The position numbers and the translations under genes are program-made. The notes beneath the pieces were generated by a model. It had not been told where the DNA came from and searched no databases. It saw only the letters and a list, made by a program, of their open reading frames with translations. A DNA stretch of 64,000 bases from Calycina herbarum (lineage: Eukaryota > Ascomycota > Leotiomycetes > Helotiales > Pezizellaceae): contig LLEY01000003.1 of NCBI GenBank assembly GCA_001414485.1, forward strand, positions 1-64,000. Direction: 5' to 3'. Below, in pieces: positions 21,395 through 31,441 of this stretch (position 1 is the stretch's first letter; the number at the start of each line of letters is the position of its first letter).

Positions 21395-23519
21395 AAATGA
21401 TACTAGCTAATATATATTCATATTTCTATTCTTCTTCTGTTCTAGCTTCGAAGTACATAACACGCAAAATGCTTACGCAGGGGGAGCTTTAGAATAGCAC
21501 AACCGTGACACTATTCGTTTTGTAGGTAACCTATTTACTATTCAGCTTGAAAACTTACGTAAGAAATTGCTACTTGCCTAAGGACTAGTTGGTTTTAACT
21601 AATAGGAAACGTAGTAGTCAACTTTATTATTCTTTCAAGCTATCTATAATCAAATTAATATTAAAGCGAAGGGTTATTTGTATCTCTTCAGGGGAGCATC
21701 TATGATAAACAAAGGATATATTTATATATTTATTAAAGCTTATTTTAAGATATTGTCAAGCCTAACGTTTGACAGGCAGATGGAGACCTATTTATCATCT
21801 ACACGCCTAGAAAGAAGAATATAATAGTTTCATTAAAACAGCATATCCGGGAACTCAATAGTACCTCTACACATATACTTTCACTTTACGCCGTTGCAAA
21901 AGACGTATAATCTACACTCTAACACTCCGTTTAGGGAGAGAACTACCTGTTGTCTTAGTTTCTTTAGCCGCGGTATACTATACATGGGTTTAAATAGAAG
22001 AACCAAAGAAGTGTTGAGAGAGTAGGGTTTATACGAGCTCTACGCATATTATTAACCTCGAATCTGCCGAATATTATTCCAAATTTAAAGTCCGCGATTC
22101 AGGTATAACTTAAAGAAGAATTAGATCATAATAGGCTGCTCGATAGTAAGTAGAATTCATATTTGTTCTACGAATTTTCATTAGGGTATACCTAACAGCG
22201 GTAGGTAAAAAATAGGATATTCCCGGATTTCTGTCTTTTATATAGCAGAAAAGATGGTAACTAAATATAATACTTCCGTTTTCTTTGAGCCTAAACTATA
22301 TAAGTGTTCAGAAATCTTCGATCTTATATTCTCTTTAAGTACTAATATTATATAGTAAACAACCCGGAGTTCTTAGCCGCTACCCTCTCATTTCCTTAAG
22401 ACTGTTTCCTTGCCGCTGAAATACTAAGAATTCTTCTAAATCCTACAGCAATGTATACTAATTCACTACTAAATATTCCTGAAAAGTAGTTGCTAATTCC
22501 CGTGATAAAGCTTTGTTACGTGGTGTATAACCTAGAGATACTATGCTTTAATAACAATATATAAATATCTCATTGAAGTCGTCAAACGACGTCTAGATCA
22601 GAATAAAACTTGTAGGCCAGAAAAAGCAGTTAGTTCCCACATAATATAATATTCTACTAGTAAGAATATTAACATAAAATAGGTTAATAGAATTTAATAG
22701 TTAATTAACACTTCCCTAAAACGAGCGAAGTAGACAGAAGAAAGACTAGTAGGGGAAATAATAGCTATATAGTATAGCTTAGTTTATACTTTGTCTATCG
22801 TAAGTGTTTCAAACCCGGGTTATAGTTCAATCTGCTCACCTGAATGTAGGCTACCAACTGTGCTTTACTTAACTTATATGCTTATCTAGAATATGTTAAG
22901 CCTCTTCGAAATAAAGCCGAAAGCAGTATATACGACGAATTCACTAGAACTACAAATAGACTTCTACTTTTGGATAGTTTCTTAAGAGAATCTGCACGCT
23001 TAAGTGCTTTTGAAAGCAGTGGGCATAAAAACAACCGTTCTACTAGGATCGTAACAAGTACTAACCGTCGATATAGCAGCGATACGAAGAGAAGCTCTCT
23101 AGCCCTTCAATCTTTTAGGGGGTATCTCTCTATCATCTAGGGACTGGATATGTATCCCTCATCGATTAATAATACGTGACGAAACCAATTTTGAGAACGC
23201 TATGACTTTCAACGTATGGCGCTTAAGAGATGTAGCTATAGATTATAAAAACTAAGATAAAAACAACTCTTCACTACTAATCCAAAAGTTGGGTCTCACG
23301 GACAGCTCTAATGCATGGTTAGTGTGGGGAGCTAGAAGAATGTTATGTCTAGGAAGGTTTTATACTACCGTGGTTTTAAAGCTGGTTGTGGCACATATGC
23401 TTACGGAATATGACGTCCTTTTTCTAGACTACAAAAAGTTAAGGTCGATGTAGTGGCGTTCTACCATCATACCCAAGACTAGTATTACATTGTTGGTAAA
23501 GCAGAGAGTAAAGGTGTAA
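21395..23519 (+). pseudogene. Cytochrome P450 relic 2
   Basis: Plus-strand relic of a fungal P450. Recognisable parts: NNPEFLAATLSFPQDCFLAA (about 22360), DSFLRESARLSAF (about 22970, the K-helix ExxR), FNLLGGISL and WICIPHRLIIRDE (about 23110-23180), then the heme loop WGARRMLCLGRFY with ligand Cys at 23346-23348, and an end reading WRSTIIPKTSI before TAA at 23517-23519. Length and order fit a complete gene of about 500 codons. The start is not certain; ATG near 21397 is one candidate. Multiple stops (one at about 23447 just before WRSTII) and small indels inactivate it. It diverges from P450 relic 1 and may have belonged to the same pathway. Confidence 0.78.
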
Positions 23520-23814
23520 TCATTTGAGTTATCGCGAATACAGTTATACAGGGTGTTTCCCTTAGCAAAAATAATTTCGTTTTCCCTTAATGAAATTTCA
23601 GTTAAATCATCATACGTACTTCTGACTGAAAATCCCCCAAAAGGAAGTCCTCTTCTACTGTAGCTTGTGCAAGCGCTCCGATAGACATAAAGATTCACCA
23701 TCTGGGCCGCAAAAGTCGCCGCTGTCTTTTTTTTGGTTTTCGGAGGTACCGAAAACGTAGGATGGAAGGTCGTAAATCGTGAAAGAATCCATTGCCAAAA
23801 GTGACCGTAGTATG
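23520..23814. other. Spacer with a small unassigned minus-strand frame
   Basis: On the minus strand an ATG at about 23792 opens 45 codons (MDSFTIYDLPSYVFGTSEN ...) with two Cys. No family is recognised. The overlapping frame at 23429-23701 is antisense to the end of the P450 relic. I do not call a gene here. Confidence 0.35.
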
Positions 23815-24140
23815 GTGCTATTCCGCTCTATGCACAAGTATCAACGATTTTATTTTCAGGCGCAGTAGAACACAAGGATAGCTGGGCGTCTGTATATGAA
23901 GATGAGTTCCTAGTTGATTGATGCCGATACATCTAGTGGCTCAGCCACCCTAAAATGATTGTAAGAACATCTGTTTGACGTAAAGTACCTGGAAATACTC
24001 CCCCAGCTTCCTAATCTGTATTATCAGGGGTGAAGACTGGCCGCCAACATAATACCAACAAAACTGTGGAGGGCAATTGCAGAAGATAGGGCGGAAGACG
24101 AAGGGCGGAGATGCCGATCTTCATATAATTGTTGGTGGCG
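23815..24140. repeat. 326-bp direct duplication, copy 1
   Basis: Matches 24568-24893 over its whole length without indels (offset exactly 753). About four differences are visible, most of them C/T. The content is non-coding as far as I can see, and no terminal repeats or target duplication were found, so it looks like a segmental duplication rather than a transposon. Confidence 0.92.
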
Positions 24141-24567
24141 GGGAGCGACGCAGGGCCTTGTAGCGGGCGAGGACCCGTAGTGCACCACAGGCATTATTAT
24201 TAAGCAAGATGCAACCATTTTCTTAAGGGGAAGAAGCCAGCTGCGGACGGGTTTAAACAGCTGTTGGAAGATTTCTGTGGTACATATATCACGTCGTATA
24301 CTCTATTCCTTGTACATGCAGATTCCCTGCATTGCAGAATGCACTAATATCACATAGTTCTTCATGCATACACCAGCTAGGATGTGTTGCATATATTCTT
24401 CTCTATACGGCTTCTTATTACTTTTGATAATATAGATTAGGCAGCTGGAGGAATTTTTCTAGGTAGTTTACGTTAAAAAGATGTTCTTACATTATAATTG
24501 TTGTTTCAACTAAGGTGTATAGATTAAAGTTAGCTGAAGAATATCTACTGATTTCCGTTGGTTAGAC
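24141..24567. other. Sequence between the two duplicated segments
   Basis: 427 bp. The first part is GC-rich and may belong to whatever the duplication was copied from; a 64-codon minus-strand frame spans the copy 1 boundary (24024-24218) without recognisable homology. Nothing else is seen. Confidence 0.4.
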
Positions 24568-24893
24568 GTGCTATTCCGCTCTATGCACAAGTATCAACGA
24601 TTTTATTTTCAGGCGCAGTAGAATACAAGGATAGTTGGGCGTCTGTATATGAAGATGAGTTCCTAGTTGATTGATGCCGATACATCTAGTGGCTCAGCCA
24701 CCCTAAAATGATTGTAAGAACATCTGTTTGACGTAAAGTACCTGGAAATACTCCCCCAGCTTCCTAATCTGTATTATCAGGGTTGAAGACTGGCCGCCAA
24801 CATAATACCAACAAAACTGTGGAGGGCAATTGCAGAAGATAGGGCGGAAGACGAAGGGCGGAGATGCCGATCTTCATACAATTGTTGGTGGCG
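24568..24893. repeat. 326-bp direct duplication, copy 2
   Basis: Second copy of 23815-24140, in the same orientation. It lies 424 bp upstream of the Myb gene start, so it could carry promoter sequence for that gene. Confidence 0.92.
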
Positions 24894-25316
24894 CCTCCCT
24901 TCAGTTCACTTACATGGTACCATCGACCCCCACGGACGGAAAAGCCGAAAATTACTAGACAACCACTTCCAACGTTCCAATTGCAAGGTTATGTGGTTCA
25001 ATGGCTCCCACCACTGCCCCAATGCACAAGGTGACTGCCACAAAGCATCAGGTCTGATCTCGTTACTGGAAACTACAACCAAGGGCAGCTTTGACATGCA
25101 TGCATCTCTAAAGCCATTCGAGCGCTTGTCTGGATTGGCAATATCAGACCGAGAACCGGGCTTCGAACTAAACAGGCCTTCATCTGCTGTGCCTCAGAGC
25201 TTTGCATCTCCAATCTAGGGTAAATATAGTGCATTTCTTTCGGCCTTCGCATTTTATCTCACTCGAAGCCATGCCCCGATTTGCTTGTTACTCACCACAC
25301 GTGCTAAGCGAGCAAT
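24894..25316. other. Upstream region of the Myb gene
   Basis: GC-balanced, little sign of RIP. An ATG frame of 75 codons (24991-25218, plus) and an opposite one (24906-25097) overlap; neither has recognisable motifs. The stretch most likely holds the promoter and 5' leader of the Myb gene. No clear TATA box was identified. Confidence 0.45.
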
Positions 25317-26620
25317 ATGGACCAGCCGCAAGGATCTGTTAGGCGTAACACAGCAAAGAGGTGGACTGCCGAGGAGGACGCCATGTTGCGAGAGCTTGTT
25401 ATGGGGTCAGGTATAGAATTCCCCTTTATTTCCGTATGGTCTCAGTTCTTGTTAACAGTCATCGTGTAGGAGATGAGGCGATCAACTGGGTAGATGTCTC
25501 CGGGCACCTTTCTGGTCGTACGAACAAAGACAGTCGCAGGCGATGGACTAAGATCAAGGACAATTTCAACAGAGGCATTTGGAGCCAGGATGAGGACGAA
25601 AGTCTTCGCGCAGCTGTAGAACGGTTTGGTCAGCGATGGGCTCTCGTCACTGAGGTGGTGGAAACTCGGAGTCCAGACCGTGCGTCCCATCGAATTCCGT
25701 GCAAACCACACATATGCTGACTGGAAGACGAAGAATGTCAAAAACGCTGGCGCAATTCCCTGGATCCCAAAATTAGCGGCATTGTGTCGTGGTCATCTGA
25801 AGAGGTTGATAGTGAAATCTGCTGCACCAACTATGACTTACATATTTGCAGGATCAGCTTCTCCAAGCCGCAGTCTCTGAGATGGGGAAAAATTGGGCTC
25901 AGATCTCAGATCGCTATTTTCCAAATCGAAGCCCGCTAAGTCTTAGCAATAGGTGAGTCCTCGGTGCTAGCCGAGGTGTATAACATCGACTCACTCCAGA
26001 TCAGGTATACCTCATTCGAACAGCATTCGAAGAACTCTACACCACCAACCAGCGAGCCGCAGCCTCTCAATTCATCTGCTGTCGAAAAACCCGCAAATTC
26101 ACCACCTGCACAGAACAACGCATCTGTCACCGATAGCAACACCCGGTTCTCTGAAGCGTCTCAAGCTCTTGTCGCCCCAGGTCGGACAGATGGCATGGAC
26201 TACTCACAATTTGACGAGGCACTGGAAGCCTTTGACTTGCAGTCCACGTGGGATGATGTACCTCATGACTTCATCTTCGACAGCATGCTTGCTCCCGACC
26301 TAGATCTTCCCTCTCAGGTTGACACCACTATGCAGCAGGACTGCGTGCCTTATCTCGTCAACAGTCCATCTTCGAATGCACCTACCTTTTCCACAGTTGT
26401 CCAAGTGACAACGCCTCCAATCTCTCCTCTTCAATGTCAAGAGATGGACATTGTTCCACCCAGCATGTCACAGGCTTCTTCAAGCGTCCGGCCCCATCAA
26501 CCTCTGAGTGCTACAGCAAGCTCTGTTTTGGTTTTGGAGAACATTGACGATGACACACGAGACGCAGTCTTGCAACTCATCTGGAGAAAATCGAGGCGTA
26601 CAACGTTGCGGCTGGAGTGA
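25317..26620 (+). CDS. Three-repeat Myb (R1R2R3-type) transcription factor
   Basis: Five exons give a 365-residue protein: 25317-25410, 25470-25679, 25728-25804, 25852-25952, 26005-26620. Introns are 59, 48, 47 and 52 nt; three have clear donors (GTATAG, GTGCGT, GTGAGT), while the third starts GTTGAT and is less typical. Splicing yields three tandem Myb/SANT repeats: KRWTAEEDAMLRELV (residues about 15-65), RGIWSQDEDESLRAAVERFG (about 72-122) and VSWSSEEDQLLQAAV (about 128-170), each with spaced Trp residues. These bind DNA in the nucleus. The remaining 200 residues are Ser/Pro/acid-rich, a likely activation region. The upstream ATG fits the start of repeat 1. Near 26578 the +1 frame continues as LEKIEAYNVAAG for about 30 residues, so the C-terminus may be slightly misread or frameshifted. 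It is the only clean gene in the window. Confidence 0.88.
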
Positions 26621-27430
26621 CACGCGACCGGAGCTGCTGGTTCGCGATGAAAAGTTCCGAAACCTAGAAAAGTTTCAGTTGCTCGAAAATTATTAGTGAG
26701 AAGCTCACCCATCCAGCCCCATTCTGAAATAGTACTGAGAAGTTTATTAGGTCTGAATGAAAGGACAATTTAAGGCGGTTCCTCAAACGTGTAAAGTATA
26801 ATCTTAGCGACGACCACGATATTTATGAAGAGGGGTTTCAGGTATATATCTGATTTCTTTCTGATATTTCTTAGGAAGTGGAAGCCTACCCTCCAGTGAA
26901 TCGAAGCTTTTGAGCAGAGAGATCGCAGAGAGACCGCAGAGAAGAGGCTTGAGCCCAATGCTTCTGAAAGTTATCGAGATATCTGAAGCTGAACCCGGAC
27001 GACCGGCAGAGGAAGAGGATTCAAGCTTTAGAACAAGACCAAAGACAAGAAGAGTTTGCGATGGCCGCGAAATGCTCAATAAGTAGAAAACTACAAACTT
27101 ACTTCAATCGTTTGGTTGATCTCATCCTACGTGACTGTCAGAAATCAGGTGATTTGGGGGCCAAATCTTGGTGCTTAATAAGCCCTTGGAACATATTTAG
27201 ACTGTTTGTCCGTATGGACAACTTAGACTCGTAATGATCGAATCTATCAATATACAGATCAAAACCATCACTTCCCTCCCCCATTCTTGACAGTGACTTG
27301 TCAGCTCATTTTAGGGTTCTGTCTTCATGACGACTTGCTCTGCATACGAATGCTATGTTGATGGAATGATGAAGGACGAAATAATCGGAAAACTGGATGA
27401 CGTAAAGTACACGATTGAGGCGATTGTACT
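26621..27430. other. Spacer between the Myb gene and the channel relic
   Basis: Includes the likely 3' UTR of the Myb gene and about 700 bp of ordinary-looking DNA. A 91-codon minus-strand frame (26804-27079) has no recognised motifs. I see no gene, repeat or RNA that can be supported. Confidence 0.4.
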
Positions 27431-27875
27431 GTGCTAAGATCCACCACTGTTAAATCTCCACCATACCGGCTTCCAAGCCTCATTTTGCTCCATGCACTAC
27501 ACCAAGTCCGTCAAAACCCCGCTTCCAACTTCATCTTCTCCAACCTCTCTGCCCCCGGGCACGACTCTAGCTTTTCGGATCAAAATATGCTACAGATTTT
27601 CAGCACTCACTGCAGGCTATCCTCCCGTACGCCGCGGATGATCTTCTTACCAATGCCAGATCCTTCCGTGCAGCATACCTCTCAGCTCGATAACTACTTC
27701 CTTGACCGCTATTTACATACTGTGACGAGGATATTCCTTCTGCTGGCCGTGATGATACTGCCTATCCTCATCCCAATAAACGTCATCGACGGCAAGAATG
27801 AGGCTAAAGGAGTGAATGGGTTGGCTCGTCTAAGCTTTTCAAATGTTGGCGTTTCGCATTCAAACAGATATTGGG
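27431..27875 (+). pseudogene. CSC1/OSCA-like channel relic, 5' part
   Basis: From about 27655 the translation matches the beginning of fungal CSC1/OSCA-type (DUF221, RSN1_7TM/PHM7) calcium-permeable stress-gated channels: LDNYFLDRYLHTVTRIF, the membrane helix LLLAVMILPILIPINVIDGK, then LSFSNVGVSHSNRYW. The frame from 27431 to 27655 is open but does not look like the family, and no ATG fits well, so the true N-terminus is lost or rearranged. The gene is interrupted at 27875 by a solo LTR. The family sits in plasma or internal membranes and gates cations on osmotic or mechanical stress. Confidence 0.82.
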
Positions 27876-28170
27876 TGTGAGAGGCCAGACCTCGAACAAC
27901 TCAAAGGTGTGGTTTCAAATATTCAATTAAGAAGTGCGTGAAGACTACATATATGCAAGCTCTTCCTCTATATATAGAGAGAGGAAGAGCCTCTAGAATA
28001 TTCCAAGAAACTGCTTAACAAATACATGATGTCAAAAGAATAGAACAGAAAAGTATAGAATAGAAGAGACTTGCTTGGCAGTGGGGTTATGGCCAGTGCT
28101 AAGCGGGGACTTTGGTCAGTGCTTAGCGAGGGCATGGTCCGAGCCTCCATCATGGGTTCCAACCCTCACA
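27876..28170. mobile_element. Solo LTR, 295 bp, splitting the channel gene
   Basis: Begins TGTGAGAGG and ends CCCTCACA, bracketed by TTGGG at 27871-27875 and 28171-28175. Removing the LTR and one TTGGG restores the frame NRYWAHLAVA exactly as found in CSC1 homologues, so the borders are firm. It contains a TATATATAGAGAG box and CTAAGCGGGG/TTAGCGAGGG words near its right end. No internal element sequence remains. Little RIP is seen. Confidence 0.93.
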
Positions 28171-29130
28171 TTGGGCTCACCTTGCGGTTGCTATAGCCAC
28201 CGTTGCTCTAGTTTGCCATATACTTCGGCTGAAGCTGTGGCAGTATATGAGAGTCCAAAGCAGATCGTCTGCGCAAAATTTTCTCGGAGGGTCATCAATC
28301 CTCCTCGTTTCGAAATCGAAACACCAAATCTCCCCCCAAGAAATCCGGCAGCACTTCCTCACAATTTCTGGCGGTGTACGCGATATAACAATCAATCTGG
28401 ATTATAGCAGCTTACATGCCAAATTACGCCAACGAGACATATCCGTCAGGGGCTTAGAGGTCGCTGAAACCAGTCTTATCATTAGGGCGAACCAGCGAGG
28501 GAAGCTTTATCAGCAAGCGGAGGCTGGAAAGGATAGCAAGGGCAGCTATTCTGCAGCACCATTGATGAAGTATACGGATCAAAGGGACCGCCCATGCACC
28601 CGTTTGCCTGCATTTCCTTGGCTGCCTCTGCCTCTGCCTTGGATCGGACCACAAGTCGATGCGATAAATCACTTCCGTGCAGAGATTAGCCGATCCAATC
28701 TTGAGATTGAGTGGGATCAGCTACATCCAGACAAGTTTCCTCAGACCAACTCCGCCTTTGTCCACTTCAACCAGAGAGTTTCAACACAGCTCGCGACTCT
28801 AGCACTGAGGGCTCGTATCCCTCCTTCTTGGACTCTCAAACACGGTGGTGCTCCAGAGGATATGATATGGCATAACATCTCGATCAGCTGGTGGCAGCAG
28901 TGTACTCGAACAGCTATCGTCTATCTTTTGGCGTGCGTGCTCACACTTGGCTTTGCATTCCCAGTCACAATCATCGGGTCGCTCTCGCAGGTCAAATACC
29001 TGATCAATGTGGTCCCCTGGCTTCAATGGATAAGCACGCTTCCGACTTGGCTAGTGGCGGTCTTTCAAGGAGTGTTGCCTCCGGTAATGCTAGGCGTGGT
29101 CACTGCTATGGTTAACGACACTCGGCTATA
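28171..29130 (+). pseudogene. CSC1/OSCA-like channel relic, 3' part, truncated
   Basis: Continues the channel: membrane helix HLAVAIATVALVCHI, the cytosolic RNA-recognition-like region (GGSSILLVSKS, FLTISGGVRDITINLD, VAETSLIIRANQRGK), then FPWLPLPLPWIGPQVDAI, EKF-like HPDKFPQTNSAFVHFNQRV, and WHNISISWWQQCTRTAIVYL leading into transmembrane helices with FPVTIIGSLSQVKYLI and LVAVFQGVLPPVMLG. Homology stops abruptly at about 29125, followed by NDTRLYKS and a stop in AT-rich DNA. The second half of the channel (most pore helices) is missing. The remaining coding sequence has no RIP stops. It cannot encode a working channel. Confidence 0.88.
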
Positions 29131-31439
29131 TAAGTCTTAAACTATAATTATATCCTTATTACAAACTATAACTAGATAAATAATAGAGAGTTAGAAACAT
29201 AAAAACCGGTATAGTATTTAAGATTAGAAAGTTAGAAGATAAGAGTTAAATAGCCTAAAAAGCTAAAAACTTTATTATCGGTTTAGAAAGCTAGATCTAG
29301 TATATTATTAATATTTTTTCTAATAAAGGCAGATCCTTACTTATTATTTAGACATCTATAATTAAGAATAGCGACTTAACTTACGATAAGCTATTAGATA
29401 AGGTATATAGCTATACTCTATATTATCTAAGATAATAAAACTAAACATATATCTAGTATTTCTTTAATAGAAAAGGAAACCCTAATCTAAAGATAAAGAT
29501 TCGAGTTCTCTTAGCTACTTTTACTTTAAAGATAGTAGCTTAAAAGTATAGAAATTCTTAGAGTAAGGTTTTTATTAAAGCTACTATACTACGAAAAGTA
29601 TTAGAGAAAGCTTATAATATTATATAAGAGAACACCTCTTAATAACCTAAGGAGATTCTCTTAACGATCTATAGAGTTCTAATTTAATAGGTTTAAGAAA
29701 ATATACGACTTATAGATAAATAGAAGACACTCTAATATATATCTAATCTTAGTAGAATAAACATAGTAATAACGACTAGAAGAACACCGCTAACGTTAAG
29801 TAAAAGCTAGATACGAAGTTTCTATAGTATAAGCTTAGCCCGGTTCTTAATTATCTCTTATAAGTCTTATTAACCAACTATAGCTACCTTATAGTATAAA
29901 GTAGCCTTCTTAGGGTTTTTAGCTTATAGTTGTTTATTAGGAATTAGAATCAAGAGTATAAGAAAAGAGGTTTAAGAGCTAAATTTATTTTCAGAGAGAA
30001 TTAAGAGTTAGAATTTATAGGAATTAGCAGGAGATTACTAAGAGTTTTATTATTAATATCTTGTTTTTATATAGACTAGTATACTTTTAAACTACTTACT
30101 TTACTAAGTGTTCTATAAACCAGCTTTTTTAGGTCGAGTTTTCTTAGAAACGAGTTAATTAAAGAATAAAGGAATAGAACTTAAAAGCTCTTATATAATT
30201 TTCTTCTATAACTATTTAGAATATTTATTATTTCAGCTAATTATATAATCTACTTATTATAGAAACAATATTACTAATACCTCTTTATTAGCTTATATTA
30301 GAGTATATAGCAAATTAGACTAGAGAAGAAGAGTAAGTTGAATTTTTATACTATAGTATAATTATTTTAATACTACTTAACTCTACTTAAAAAGTTAATA
30401 TATATAGAATACGAGGTTCGACCTAGGGTAGTAAGCTAAGTAAAAATATAATAACCGTTTTATACTTTTAAACTTCTAATAAACTTAGATAACTAAATAG
30501 CTAAACCTCTAATAGTAAGCTTTTAAGAAGAAAATAAAGATTAATATAAAGATAAAGAGGGAGTATATTTAAGTAAGGTAGCTAAAGACATAAATAACTA
30601 CTAGTTGATATATAAAAGAGAATTTAATAAGCTTAAGTATAATTAGTTAATTAACTTTTTAATTAGTTATAACTCTCTTATTTTAGTCTTAAAATATAGT
30701 AAGAAAACGGAAGCCTAATATTTATTTTTAGTTTCTATATACTTTTGTAAGTAAGTAGGTGATTTAGATAGGTTTAATCTACTATAGTATATAAAGCGAG
30801 TATACGTATAGTAATAAGGCTAGTGCTACCGAATATATTATAAATATTAAAAGTAGTAGTAAATACTTCAGTCTTATACCTGTCTATCTAGCCCTTATTA
30901 CTCTAAATTCCTAGAGTAATCGAAGTAAATTATTCCTAAGTTCTAGTAGAATACCTCTATATTTCAGTAAGACTAGCTATATATTAAAAAACTAGTTATT
31001 AAGATAAGAGTAAGCTAAAGATAATAGGCGTTTTACTTTAACATCTTAGTAAGTAGTAATAGAGAAGCGAATAGTAAGTTAGTATCTATATATTATAGAG
31101 AATTTTACTATATATAAAGCTAACTTTATTAATAGAATAGTAGTAGAATTTAGTTTTATCTCTAATTATATAAGATTAAGAAGGCGATTAAGTTTATTTT
31201 CGTAGTATAATTCCTAAAGGGTTCGATAATAAGAGTTATACTATAGGCACTCTGTCGCACGTTAAAAACAGGAGGTATATCTACTAGGTAGTAATAAAAT
31301 AGAATATAAAAAGTATCGTTTATAAATATAGATTATCTAAACCCCTTAAAATAATCAGGTTATAAACTAAGACTATAAAAAGGTATAATACCATTCTACT
31401 CTTTATTAAAACTCCTATTTAAAGGCTTAAGAAGTTAGA
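29131..31439. other. RIP-degraded DNA with coding-like plus-strand segments
   Basis: Very AT-rich. Plus-strand translation gives long runs of plausible protein in which TAA/TAG appear at glutamine-like spacing (for example FYKPAFLGRVFLET near 30110), so it was once coding, probably a transposon. I cannot assign a family. It ends at the Tc1/mariner element, which inserted into it. Confidence 0.5.
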
Positions 31440-31441
31440 TA

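Noticed and set aside
23429..23701. 90-codon minus-strand frame resembling a small protein
   Set aside because: It largely overlaps, antisense, the conserved C-terminal end of P450 relic 2 and opens near the end of that gene without a plausible promoter or family match.
27968..28407. Open frames on both strands across 28.0-28.4 kb
   Set aside because: They span the solo LTR boundary and run out of phase with the channel sequence, which explains the coding signal.
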